Positions 30,601-43,700 of a DNA stretch of 64,000 nt are shown here, in pieces (within the stretch, counting starts at the first letter, position 1; the number at the start of each line of letters is the position of its first letter). Location: positions 3,093,001 to 3,157,000 of the forward strand of contig JAQISU010000166.1 of NCBI GenBank assembly GCA_029339505.1. The letters run 5' to 3'. This DNA comes from Unio delphinus. Its lineage: Eukaryota > Mollusca > Bivalvia > Unionida > Unionidae. Below the pieces are notes generated by a model. The model searched no databases. It worked only from the letters and a program-made list of their open reading frames with translations, and had not been told where the DNA came from. Position numbers and translations under genes: made by a program.

Positions 30601-33600
30601 TAAGCATAATGTTTGCTAATATAAGAGGCAAAAATCTGAGCACAAAGAGTGTATTACTAGTACTAATATTAATACCCCTACATCGTAGATAAAAATATAC
30701 ATGTCTGTTTTTACAACTAATACATAATCTGTATATGTCAAAATATTTGGAAAACATGCAAATTATTATATAGGGATTAAAATCAGAATACCAAATCAAG
30801 AAATAATGAAAAACTATTTGTATTCAATGCTCACTTTAACTAGTCTACATGTCTAACTTTTGCGAGCCAATGCGAGGTCCACAAATTCTGCATTACAAAG
30901 TGTTCAAACCAAGTGCTGTATTGCATCACTATGATGGTGTGTTGATTTGTCCTTTAACTGATTGGACACAATTTTAAGTTTAAAAAGAACCATCTGCTCT
31001 TTTGAAGTTTCATTCACAAGTCAAACCGTAAATGACTGTTTGCTTAATACCTGGTGCCATTTTCTTTAAAAGTACAGACTGTTCTGCAGCCTAAATTGAA
31101 TATCAATATATTAAATCTGCAGCGTATACTTTCAAACTGAACAAACCTGTTTTCTTAGAAATTAATCATTTACAGTTGCAAAAGATAGAAAATTTTGAAA
31201 TTACATAGGTAAATTAGCTCATATACTATTCTCATGCTGCAGTCATTTCTTTCTCCAGAATATTCTCAATTTTTTAAGATGAGCAGAATTAAAAAGATGT
31301 TAATATAAATGACAACTATCTATTGGTTTATTTTTAATTTTAATGTACAGGAAAAGTGTAATCTATACACAGGCAAACATATGACAATCTGGTGAAAAAA
31401 ATGTAAATGGTTGGCATGTATGCAGAGGTTGTGCTTTTATGAATGGGGAGTGGTCACTGTCTGCGCAGCTACCATTAAACCCATTGAGATTCAATTCTTT
31501 CCTTAGCCAGTCCATTTCATGCAAAATGGTAACTAGATGACAGAGTGGGGTCTAGAAAGCTTACTCTGCCATATCCCAGACTGAGACATTAGATTCAAGG
31601 TCAGGCTCAAGCAAGTTGTTAATATTTCATAAGCTGAATGGCCTGATATTGTGAGACTGTGTCTGGTATTCCTGCCTACAGCAGTAGAAACAGTCTTTCA
31701 CGTTTATGCAGAGATTGTCCATGTGTCTCAGGTATTATCCGAGCTACATAAAAGGTGGGTTGCCAGATGGCACGGGGGACAGTTTATCGGTGACAACTGA
31801 TGGAAGGCATGAGGAAAGAGAAAATATTCTTCTCTCTCCTGTCCCTGCCTACCCATGAAAATTGTGGCAAATTACTGCCTATCACCTGCATGGCAGAAGA
31901 AAAAAAAGAAAAATGTTGATGTTGAAACATACCACTGCCAATTCTCTGGTGACAATCTTCCCTTCTCATATATTTTCTAAGAGGGTCATGCACAAATAGG
32001 AAATTCCACTGATAGTTAAAAAGCAATTGTGTGCTTCTTTTTTTCTCACCTCCTCAATTCAATGCTCTAACACAATCAAAAGGAAAGCGGGTAGATAAAA
32101 ACAGCAATGATCTTTAGTGGCCTTCTCTGCAAAACAAAATGAATTGTCAGATGCACAATGTCAAGTGCATGAAAATTGTTACATCGTTCCAAACTAACAA
32201 TGATTTGGCATTAAGCATTAATGTGGAGAAAATATGTGACATTTATCATTGGAGGAGTTACATGCAAGTGACTCTCCATAACACTTCTGACTGCAAATGA
32301 TTCAAGAGATGTATGGTAATTAATTCAAACAACTGTAGCAAGAATCTGAATAAAGAACTGCTGTCCACTTTGCCTATCTGTACATTGGCACTGATCATAG
32401 GCATAAATGACTGAAGGTGAATGATGGTATTCCAATGGTGACGAATTCCTAAATATTTTCTCTATCACTGCCAATAACTACATTCTGTCCTTTCCATTGT
32501 AATTTCTGCATGTTCCAATATTTCCACTGCATCATCTTCATCAATGGGAAATTAAATATCATTGGCCATCAGTACTGATTGCATTATGGTATGGTATAGC
32601 TGGGATGGGATTAGATGGCTGCATATGTAATGCTAGTTCACTATGCATTTCATAGGAATGGTCTGTCAGGTTGAGTAGTTGGCCTGCTTGACAGTTACAT
32701 ATAACAAAGTTATGCCCAATGTAAATATACAAAGCTCATTTGTTAATTGGACCAGTCAGAATGCATACCAAAAATCATTATATGCCTTGTGATCCTGTTG
32801 GCTGGTGTTGTACGGTTGGTATGGACAGCTGGCTAATTGGTCTTTATGGCTGGTTTGCCATTTTGAGAAAATAGACACCTGACTAATGTAATCACATATA
32901 GCTCATTGGTAATCGGTAGACTGTTAGGAATGCATATCAAGGATATCTGCTTTGAGGTCAGGAGGTTATTCAATCACATGACAGCCAAGTAAAAACTGGC
33001 TTAAACTTGCATAATGGTAGCCACATAGCAGGTAAAGGGGAGTTAATTTTTAAGAGCTGCATTCCTTTGTCTATATAAAACCATGTGTTTCATCTTTCTG
33101 GGAGGGCTGGATTCAGATTTAGCAAAGAAGGTTATTCTAATGTAATATGACCAGGTAATATATGTAATGGAGAAATAGGATTGTAGCATACAGAAGCAAC
33201 AGGCATGGAGAACTTGTACATTTGACTACCTATTTTTTTACCTTCTGTGATGGGAATAAAAAGGACTGTCACATTTATAAAATATTACAAACATTTACAT
33301 GTCTTTAAAAACAAAAAAAACAAAAAGAATTGGTTTAAATATGAACCCACATTATGTACTACACCATACTAAAAATAGCTTTCCCTATCAAGAAAGTCGT
33401 CAAAGTGCTAATCAGTCTCTTTATCAATAATGTTTAAGATAATTCTACTCTTTGCAACATTAAATCTCATTCATATTGTTACATATTAGCATATTCCAAT
33501 AAACCCCTTGCTCTAAATTTGCCCCGTGCTCCCTTCTAAATCCAACAACGTTGTTTATAAGGATAAAAGCAATTAACATATCATACCTGATAATAGGTGT

Positions 33601-36600
33601 GGTCACATCATCTGGTAGTGGAATTGACTGGAGTAGAGTCAGCTGAGATTTGGATGTGGCACAGCACACATTTAAAACATCCAAGGCATTCTTGATTGTT
33701 TCAGGCCTGAAAAAGAATGTCATGTCTGCTTGATGTATGAAATTTTACATCTTAGAACAAAGCAGAACATAGATCTTTTGCTATTATTTTATAAATGCAA
33801 ATGTTGAATAATTAATTTCATTCATGGATACCCAAGTGTAAGACGATTGCTGGATCATCTTCCATTTAATTTGTCCTCCTTTTCTCCCCACAATGCCCCA
33901 TACACATTACATACATACCTCTTGCCCTACATAAAAATTGCTCCATTCTAAAATTATGGCCATATGCTACAACCTAATACCCACAAGTAAAAGAAAAACT
34001 GGTAGTTACTGCTTTGCTTCAAAAATGCTTTTCATTCATCGTTTGTGCTGCAGAGTACCTAATAAAAATGAATCACTCTTTATTTAATCTTTTAACTTTC
34101 TAACTATTTAACTGGTCTTGTTACCAGTCTTTCTGATTAATTTTAAACTTTGATAAGATCTAATGATTTATTAAGGTTATATTGAGTACTGAAAAGTTAA
34201 AACCCACTAATTGTGTACAAAAATTAACCAATTCACTTCAAGCACTCAGGTTATTAAAAGGTAACTTTAAAAAACTGTTTAGACTTGCTAACAAGACCGA
34301 CACAAGCTATGTGCAAGCATAAGGAATCATTTTCAGTAGGGCACCAAATAAAGCAAAAATGGGCACAAATATCATCAAAGGCAGCTAAAATGGAGGGAAA
34401 AAAAACTTGGGTCTACTTCCTATGAAAATAATTTTTGTTTGGTCAATGCTTGCATAAATTTTCCATAAGCTTTCGTATTAGCCAATATATTTAAGGAGTG
34501 TGTGGGGGAATGTTTGTTTTGCACAGGATGTAGTATTGCCTCACACCAGTCCTGCTTGGTATAGAGTAAAACCTTCAAATATCTGATTCACAAAATGTCA
34601 AACAGTACACAGGCAATTACTGATTTTTCCTGCAGAAATTGAAGTTTTGTTTCTCAAAATCCTAACTTTTTTTTAAATAAAGCAATCCATTCCAATAATC
34701 TGAATTTGTTATTTGTTGCAACATTATATCCTAAATATTAAATTCTATGTGACAGATCTGGTATATCTAATGTAGCTTTGCTCATGATGAAAAGAATAAG
34801 ATTCTGAAGAAAAAACAGTTCAATTCTGCAAACCAAAATAGGTTTCTATTCTGCATAGCAGATCCTATGAAAGTATACTGTTAATGTACTGTATTTTCGC
34901 GTATATAAGACGCGTCTTATACAAAGTTTTACGTACCCCACACCCAAGGTGCATCTTATATTAATGGGCATCTTATCTACGTATTTTTTAACACGAACTT
35001 ACGGTACAGTGTGTGATATAAGGACAATTATTGTGGTCGATATTCACGTTTCATGATTTTCATTCCTAGTTGTAAAAACAATTGGGTAAGTGTTCACAAT
35101 ATAATAAACTGTTACTAGTGTTTGACTTTATCAAAAATCAATGTACCGTATTGTTCTATTCATCTTCATTTTCATCGTCATCAGTTTCGGCTTCAAATCC
35201 ATCAAAACTTGAATCAAATTCACTGTCGTCATCGCGGAATAACTCAATAACTGATGCTAATTGATCCTCATTGGCGTCAGTGGTATCGGATGCAGCTGAG
35301 TCGTTGTCCGAAGAACTGATATAGATAGCCAGTTTGGGAATTATCACACACTTTCTGAAGCCATTGATGATTGTCGTAATTTTCACTTTCTCCCATGCCG
35401 TATATGATTTTCGCTTCGGCATCATGACAATTTTATAAATTTTAAAAATGCTAAGCAAATTGATCACTCATTTATATATATAACAAGTTATATATAACAA
35501 GAGACTGTTCCCACGTTTATATATGCTAACCGCATACATCGGGCATTTATTGCTCTATGTACTAATCCAACCCGCTGAAGACTTGGCCTAGCGGATCAAT
35601 GAAGCCGTCTTTACATCTGGCGTTTATTGTTCTAGAATCTAGATACCAGGTACTAAACCCATCCGCTATTGGCCTTTGATCTCAACTAAAAATGGTAATG
35701 AAGCCTTGTTTACATCAGACGGGTGATGGAACATTGGACAAATTTTAATTTATGATAAAGGAAAGGTAACCACTGGAGAAAAGTTGCTCAGTTTGGCAGA
35801 TGGCTATGCCATGTGTGTCTTATATTTGTGGGCGTCTTATTTAAAATATTTTTTACACAAATCGTCAAAACCCGTGTCTTATATATGGGTGCGTCTTATA
35901 ACTAGGTGTGTCTTAAACGCGCGAAAATACGGAAGCCGTCTTTGAGATGGTCATTGACAAAAAAACTGGTTAAAACACAATAATAATTTCACTCCTTAAA
36001 TTTACAAATCATGAGAGATAGTAGTGCTTAAAGAAACAAATTTCAGACAAAGACCCAAGGCAGACCTGCCAACCTTGACAAGTCCATCTCAGTAAGGCAG
36101 TTGATATTTTTTCTGAAAGATTGCCCAGTTTTCATTAAGATGTAACAAACTAACACTAACTGCTATTGTAAAGCTGGCAAATGTAATTAAATGCTCAACA
36201 CATCAACGATAAACATTACGCTCAACTTAAAAGTTTGCAAAGTACACATAGACTTTATTTACCACTAGTACAGTTGCACAAACTATAGTTCCAAATCCTA
36301 TGCAGCTCAATAGCTTGTTGGTGTCTCTCAACCTGACATAATTCTTTACCATTTCACATGACAATGGCAATCATAGCTCCCACCATAAGACATACTCAAT
36401 TTGGCAACTGATGTCCAATAAACATGATTGTGTCCTTTCTAGTTTTTATTCACAAAAATCTGAATACTCCTTTTTATTCTTCTTGTTGATTATTAACAAT
36501 TTTCTAGAAGCTTACATCCCCTTTTGTCTTTAACTTGCATTGCTTTCTTGATTCCATTTAAAAAAATTATATTATCAACAGTTTTATCATGCAGACACTT

Positions 36601-39600
36601 TGCATGAACAAATAGGTGCAGTTTAAAGCATCTTAGGTGATGCTCTAAAGTTAGTTTGGTTCCCTAACTAATTTCAATAGTTCTAAGATGAAACCTGGAT
36701 CCAAACAAAACATCGATGAACTGATTATCTGAATTTTTCAGCAACAATAATATATCCATTATTTTTGCTAGTATGCTTAAGTCCATATTTTAAGGGTAAT
36801 TTTCATAAGACTTACAGCAAAATCGTAATAGCTGGCAGGTCTGCCATGGCTTGTACTTAAAACAAAAATCACAAGCCCTGACACAAATTTACAAGCCACG
36901 ACTACAACTAAATGTCTCAGTCCAGTATGGGCAGTAACACTTTATCAACACAAATCAATTGTGCAAAAAACAAGCATGTGTTTATTATTTTTTATCAATA
37001 AATCCATTTCATGGCTAAAATGATTGGTCAATTAATTAATCAGAATGTTCAAAACAGATCTCCTATTTATACAGGGATGGTACAAACAGAAATGACCACT
37101 CCAGTTGCATAGAGGTTGGAGCATCTGCCTCAGAAGCAGGTTCGATCCCTGGCAGAGTCATACCAAAGACTTAAAAAAATGGTACTAACAAATGCCTCAC
37201 TTGGTGCTCAGCATTAAGAGGTTAGTGTTAGGACTGGTCGGCCTGGTGTCAGGATAATGTTACTGGGTGGGACATGATGCTACATGTCTGCATCATGATG
37301 CCCCAGTGCTAGACATCACTATAAACTGCCTCACTGCACTGTTAAAGCTACGTTAAAAATCCTAATCACACACACACACACAAACAGAAATGACACATAT
37401 GTCAATATGTTGTTTGCTGTATGTGCCAAGAATGCAATGCCCACCAATTTTTTTTTCTGGTGTACTTCACAAAGTAAAACTTGTTCAAACCAAGAGATAT
37501 GTTGGGGGGGGGGGGGGGGGGGTAAACTAGTTTGAATTGTGCAATACGTACCCATTGCTATTCTTTAGCTTTCTTTTTCGTGTCAAAAAAACATTTCGCC
37601 CATTTGATGTGCACATAACCTCCCTTAGAGTGAAGAATTGTGAGTATGATGCAATTCCTCATGCAGTGTGTATGTCCCTGCTAATGTTATGTGCAAAACA
37701 AGCACAGATAGCTCATCTTTTTCAAGGATGCTGATGTGATCAGACATGTGCCAAACACCAGAGAAAAACTCCATGATGCAGTGATGTTTTAAAATGCAAT
37801 TGCAACCAGGCCTCTCAATAATTACATCTAATGGTGTCAGGCTATCCATTCATTTTTATTTCTAAATATCCCTCCAGTTTTGGTCCCTCCAGGGACTGTG
37901 GTCAGATGGACTTACTATCAAAATCATCATATATCGAGGAAACCTGAATGCGGTCAACAAGTAGGACAGATGGACCTAAAGACATAAAAATGACTGATGG
38001 ACATATTTACATGACCATTTCAAGATCCATAGCTATCAAAATGATTAACACATTTGATCCTGAATACAACCGCTGTCGTAATGCCTCATTCTATCCTGAA
38101 TACACCTGCGGTCGTAGTATCCCATTTTATCCTGACTACGACCGCAGTAGTGCTTTACTACGTATATGTGCAGTGTCTCTCAAACACGTGTCCTACATCA
38201 AAAACAGTTGTGTACTTCTTCACCAACACAGAAAATGGTTCAAACATGCATGTGCAATGAAATATTTACAAAAACATGGTGTGAAAAGAAACAGTTGGCT
38301 TGAAAATCGATCAAAAAAAGGATGGATGACAATTCTGATGTAAACATGGATGTTGATGAGGGTAGCGACAGTGAAGTTGACGATTTGGATGATTCTGATG
38401 ATAATATTGACTTAAATGATGGTTTAGAATCTAATAAAGTTGATGAAAGAGATGATGCATAGCTTCATGAACTTTTCAATGGAAATGAAGCTGACTTTGG
38501 AGGCTTTCAAAACTACAAGAGAAATGGGTCTAGGATGATTTTGTTTACCTCGACTGCAGCCACAATTTAAATTGATAGAAGATTGTTAATACTGACACAG
38601 TGATGATGTGGGCTTTGAAATGTGGATACAAATTGTTCTGATTAAATACCTTACTTTAAGATTTCTAGGATTAATTTGTGAAATGTTTTTGTGGGAAATT
38701 GTACGATAAAGTATGTGTTATAGAGTGTGAAGTAAACAAATCGTACCAGGTGTTTTTTTTGCCAAATTTTATTAAAATTATTATAAGTTTTGAACTAACT
38801 GTGCTAGAAACTTCAATTTGGACCAAAATACTTGAAATAGAATTATCTTTATTTTATTCATATACTATTAGGAGAATTTCATTCATCTTCATAATATAGA
38901 TTCACTGAACATCTAAGTTTTTTTTACTATATTTTTCCTTCTTTCAAGTCATATTTCAAAATATAGTTGTAAGCATGTACATTGATAAATGATAAACGAT
39001 ATATGATATCACTGTGTTGCAAATTTAATTATCTTTTCTGAGATATTATAGTTTTAGATACTTTAAAAGAGAAATAACAATGTTACAACATTTGTAGTAA
39101 ACATAGAGAAGATCATCACAATTTATGCTTATGTTGTTGTGTTTTACCACAATGTATTTTGAATTGCTTCTCAGTAATGAGGCACAGCAGTTGAAATTGG
39201 TAAGCAGGATAAAATGGGTTAAGAAGGGGCAATAGAATTTTGAACAAAACTTCTTCTAAATGTTCTATGTTTTAACATTTTATTTTACCATCAACGTTTA
39301 TGAACTGCAAAGAATTTTACTGTAACATGTCCATCTTATTATCTATAAGTCTGAAAAATAGCTAAACTATTCCTAAATCTATACCTACCTCCGCAATTGT
39401 TTATAACCATGGAGATTGGGGGAAAAGTGAAAGGCATAGCAGATGAAGAGGGGTAAGGAGGGGGTGGGGGGTAAGGGACAGGAGAGGAGAGAGTACAAGG
39501 ATTAAGAAACTAGCTTTCCACAATGAATTTAATTAATTTTAATAAAGGAACTATGTGATAAACAAACACTAAATACTTGCCTTCCAGTGTAGTTATTCCA

Positions 39601-40685
39601 TTCTGCGGTCATAGCAATCAATTGCACAAGCAGAGGAATGCCACCCAATTTGTGGAATGTAGCCTCTGGCTGCCAGTGAAGCCTCAGTGGCAAAACTTCC
39701 ATCATTAGTTCTATGTTTTCCTGAATGATCTCAGGGGTTAACTGCATTGGCTATAAACAAAGACAATTCGATAATGTTTTTATAGTTATCAAAGAAGGGT
39801 GCATAATACATCTACCATACACTCTGTATAACCATTTACCCCAGTCTCATGATCTTGACACTTATGTCACAAGACACTTTTTCTTCAACCAAGTAAAACA
39901 AACATTAAGCATGTATGCAGTAAATCATTTTAAACTGACTAGAACTTGTATAAAGAAATATGTATTATGCTTTTAATTAGTACTTTTTAAAGAAATTTAC
40001 CCTTTGCCACCCACCCCCAATATTTCTGATCCTATCACATCAGATTTTATTATGTTCTTCTTTCCTACTCAATGTTAATTATTTTCACTGAACCGTAACA
40101 TCTTGCCAAAAACAACAGGAATTAGATTTCAATATTTTGAAGTATTGTTACAACCTTAATGTTTACTGACAATCCACAAACTGAATGACTAATCAAACAG
40201 CTACACATGTACATAAAATACTGACTGGTAATAGGTAATATTTAAAATGCATTAATTTGTATAGCTTTATAAAAATCTTACTTTGTAAGCAGGTGTTTCA
40301 TGTATTGGAGATCCACCCTCATTTCTCAGGTGTGACCGTCGTATCTCATCAGCCTTGATAACCAAGTGAACCTCAAAGTATTTTTTAAGTGCTGAGCAGG
40401 TATGTCGTGCTAGCTGCCTCATTGTGAATATCTGGTCTTCTGTCAGCTCCAAGTGATTTCCATTTTCAACACTGAGGATAGGCAGGGTGCTTATCTACCA
40501 ACAGATGTGATAGTATTAGTCATTAAGTATTCATAGATCGATATATTTTTAATATTTGTCTCAACACCCAAAGTAATCAAATCTTTGCCTTAAAGAGTTC
40601 CCTGCTTAAAGAAGTACAGCTATAAAACATTATTCATTTGTAAATATTTTGAAAAATTAAAAGTTAGTTTCTAAAAGCACTAATA

Positions 40686-40763
<78 letters not shown>

Positions 40764-43700
40764 TAAATTACTGTGCAAGGGTAAATCTGACAAAAACTGG
40801 TATTCTACAAAATCATATTAAGATGACACAAGATTAACTTCCTCATTACATATAAACAAACATAATCTATGTTATGGTCAAGTTAGGATATAGTTTCCAC
40901 TGAAAACCTGTCACTGTTTCCATCAAACTTGTCAACTTAAAGAGAAAATACTCTGCTCAAATTTTGGAGATTGTAACTGGCATTTCTATTTGATAAGTTG
41001 CACAAATAATATAAAGGAAAACTTAACAGTAATCTCTCTTTTCCTGAACAAACTGCACTGGAGAATATTTCTGAAACAGGGAAGCACTGAATTAAATGCA
41101 TTATTACATTTGCTTTTTTTTCCTCTTCAATCATTTTGGAAAGAGACACCACCACTATCATCTTTTCCTCTGCTCTTTTCCTAAGAGCATTTGACTCTGT
41201 GACAAGCACACTGATTCCTTGAAACTCTGCCTCTTCTGCTTTCTGTCCAAAGGAAGCATGTAGGCTGGCAATGTCAGCTTCAAGACACAGCTTTTTGGCG
41301 TTAAGTTCTTCAACTTCATCCAAGGCTATCTCCCATTTCTTTCCTTTTTGGTTTTTCTTCTGATCCCTCTCCTCTGCTTTCTTCTTATCAAGATAGGCAT
41401 GGTACTTATGTCTTGCAGAGGAGGCATATGTCATCATTTCATTGCTAATGATGATTTCCAAAGGTCTACTTGCTTTTCTCATTGTGTCAATGATTAGCCT
41501 TTGAGCTCTGAGGCTTTCTCTGCTGAGGTTCTCAACAGATACCTGTTTGTTGACAGAAAATCTTCTCTCCACTGTTGCCTGCCCATGTGACAACAAAAAC
41601 ACTTCATCAAGGCTGTCATCTGTTCTATTGAAGCATATCAAGGGATGATTGTCCTATTGGATAACTTAGGGGTACAAACGGGGATGTATAGTCGGACTAG
41701 AGATACACAAATCAATTTAGGCAATGTGATTTCTTAAAAAAAATTGTTATACCATTGGGGAAAAAGTCGAGAGTTGGCAATGAGAAACGGGGACATTCCG
41801 TCAACTGGAAACACATTTTTTAATTTCTTTTTTTATCTGCCTAATTAAATGACTTGACTTCCTCCAGTTAAAGCTTCACAGCACACGTTAACGTCATTTT
41901 TTTTATTTTACTTGCAATTTAAAAACAACTCTTGCTTAACTCTACTATAGTGTACGCATGCGCACTTTGAAACTGTTTTTCCGTGAATTGAATTTATTAC
42001 AATGGATGTTTCTATATTAAACCAAGGAATATTATTATGCAGAACAAAATTTTCGAAAATGATGTTTGTCCCTCAAACATGTTAAATAAACCAACGGTAT
42101 AAGTAAATTTTTGCCATATCTCTCAAATCATCAAACTAAACAATATCTTATTTTATACCTGAAGAGTAATGAGTTACCATTATTTTGCCCAAAACTACCA
42201 ATAGCTTATACTTCTGCATCTTTGTTCCACTAAATGAACAGTATGTAGCTACTAATTTGGCATGACTTGTAAGGCCTCCTTCTCCCATTGAAGCCAAGCT
42301 GATCATCTTAATTTTACACACAATGTACAAAACACCTTTCATTTACATAATTTTCCTTTTGCAGCCATTCCTTGTATTTCTCTTGTTCAAGCCAGAAAGA
42401 GCAAAGACCTGGTATTTTTAAACACTGAAGATGTAAATCGACTGAACAAATTTTGAATCCTCGAGCATGTTACTTTCTACGAAGAGTGAATCAGTGTAAT
42501 GAACATTTTGATTGGCCAAAGCTGATGGAATCGTCCAATGAAATTGAACGATTTGTCAAAAGAAAGAAGCCAGGAAAACCAGCTACATCCGAAGCTAACG
42601 ACCTAATGAGGATAGAGACTTATTTGTGTCTTTTTTTTTGACCCAATAGATAATGGGATTTGCACACAATATCTTTTTATATCACTTCTACCACCATGTG
42701 TGATAGAAAATCCCATTTACACACAACACAGTGAACATAATGAGTTCCTTGTTTGACTGTCTTATAAATAGCCAAATATCTGTATAAATCTTCAGAAACT
42801 TCTGGCTAGCACTGGACTTTTTGACTTCTTTAAATTTTCTTTTCACATGACACTGGTTTGCTAATTTAAAAAACTGCCAATTCCTCACTTGGATGCCTGC
42901 AGATCGTTTAACAGTTAGTGAAGGAATCTTGGAATAAACACTTCTATATATTATTTTAATATATAAAATATATTTATAATATAATATATAAAATATAATA
43001 TATATATATATTATATTTTATATAAAATATTTTAAATATTTTTTAATGAAATGAATAAAATGCAACAAAACAATAGGATGCAATTTATTTTCCGATTCAG
43101 CCATTTCTGTACTCTTGCCTAAACAATCTATATTATTTTCGGGCTCCATCTCTACAAAATATGGAGAAACCAAAGGGGTAAACTGGTCTGGGACATTATT
43201 ATGTAACAAGTTTCAGTGACGAGTCAAATATGACACTGATTACACAAGTAACAAGAATACAATTTAAAAATGTCTTGGACTGATACCCACCACATTAAAT
43301 AGTCTCCTTAATCCATCATTCTTATCAAAGAGATCAAGAATAACTTTGAAAGGAAAGGCATTAGCAAAAAACATTGCAGCATGACATCGACTGGAATCAT
43401 GAGAACACTCCAGCAACCACAGGACATAACTGAAATATAAAGATGAAGATGTGGGAAATATAAACAAATACATCAGTTGTGCAAGAAATTTTTAATTGCA
43501 GTATTTCTCACATATTATTTCAGCAGATAAGGAAGAAAAGAATTTCAATTTATGTTCCATCTTGATGAATGTTAGTATTAGATAATTACATAGTGTTATG
43601 ACCACCACTAACAAAAACATTAGTTTCTTGTAGTGACTGACAATTCCATATCTTTTTAAATTCTTATTTATTAATTTACCTCAAGCCTTATAGTTGTGCT

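Larger units (their letters stand above)
33707..39580 (-). other. DCAF1 intron
   Basis: Contains the pogo-like element at 34.9-35.9 kb, a family-2 SINE, a G homopolymer run (about 37505-37522), a short triple repeat at 38.05-38.15 kb and an acidic open frame at 38.3-38.55 kb. Nothing is identified at 33707-34880, 35940-37090 or 38600-39580. Confidence 0.55.
40495..43290 (-). other. DCAF1 intron
   Basis: Contains a TA run, a hAT-like coding relic and an AT-rich self-complementary stretch around 42950-43030. Region 41700-42950 shows nothing identifiable. Confidence 0.55.
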
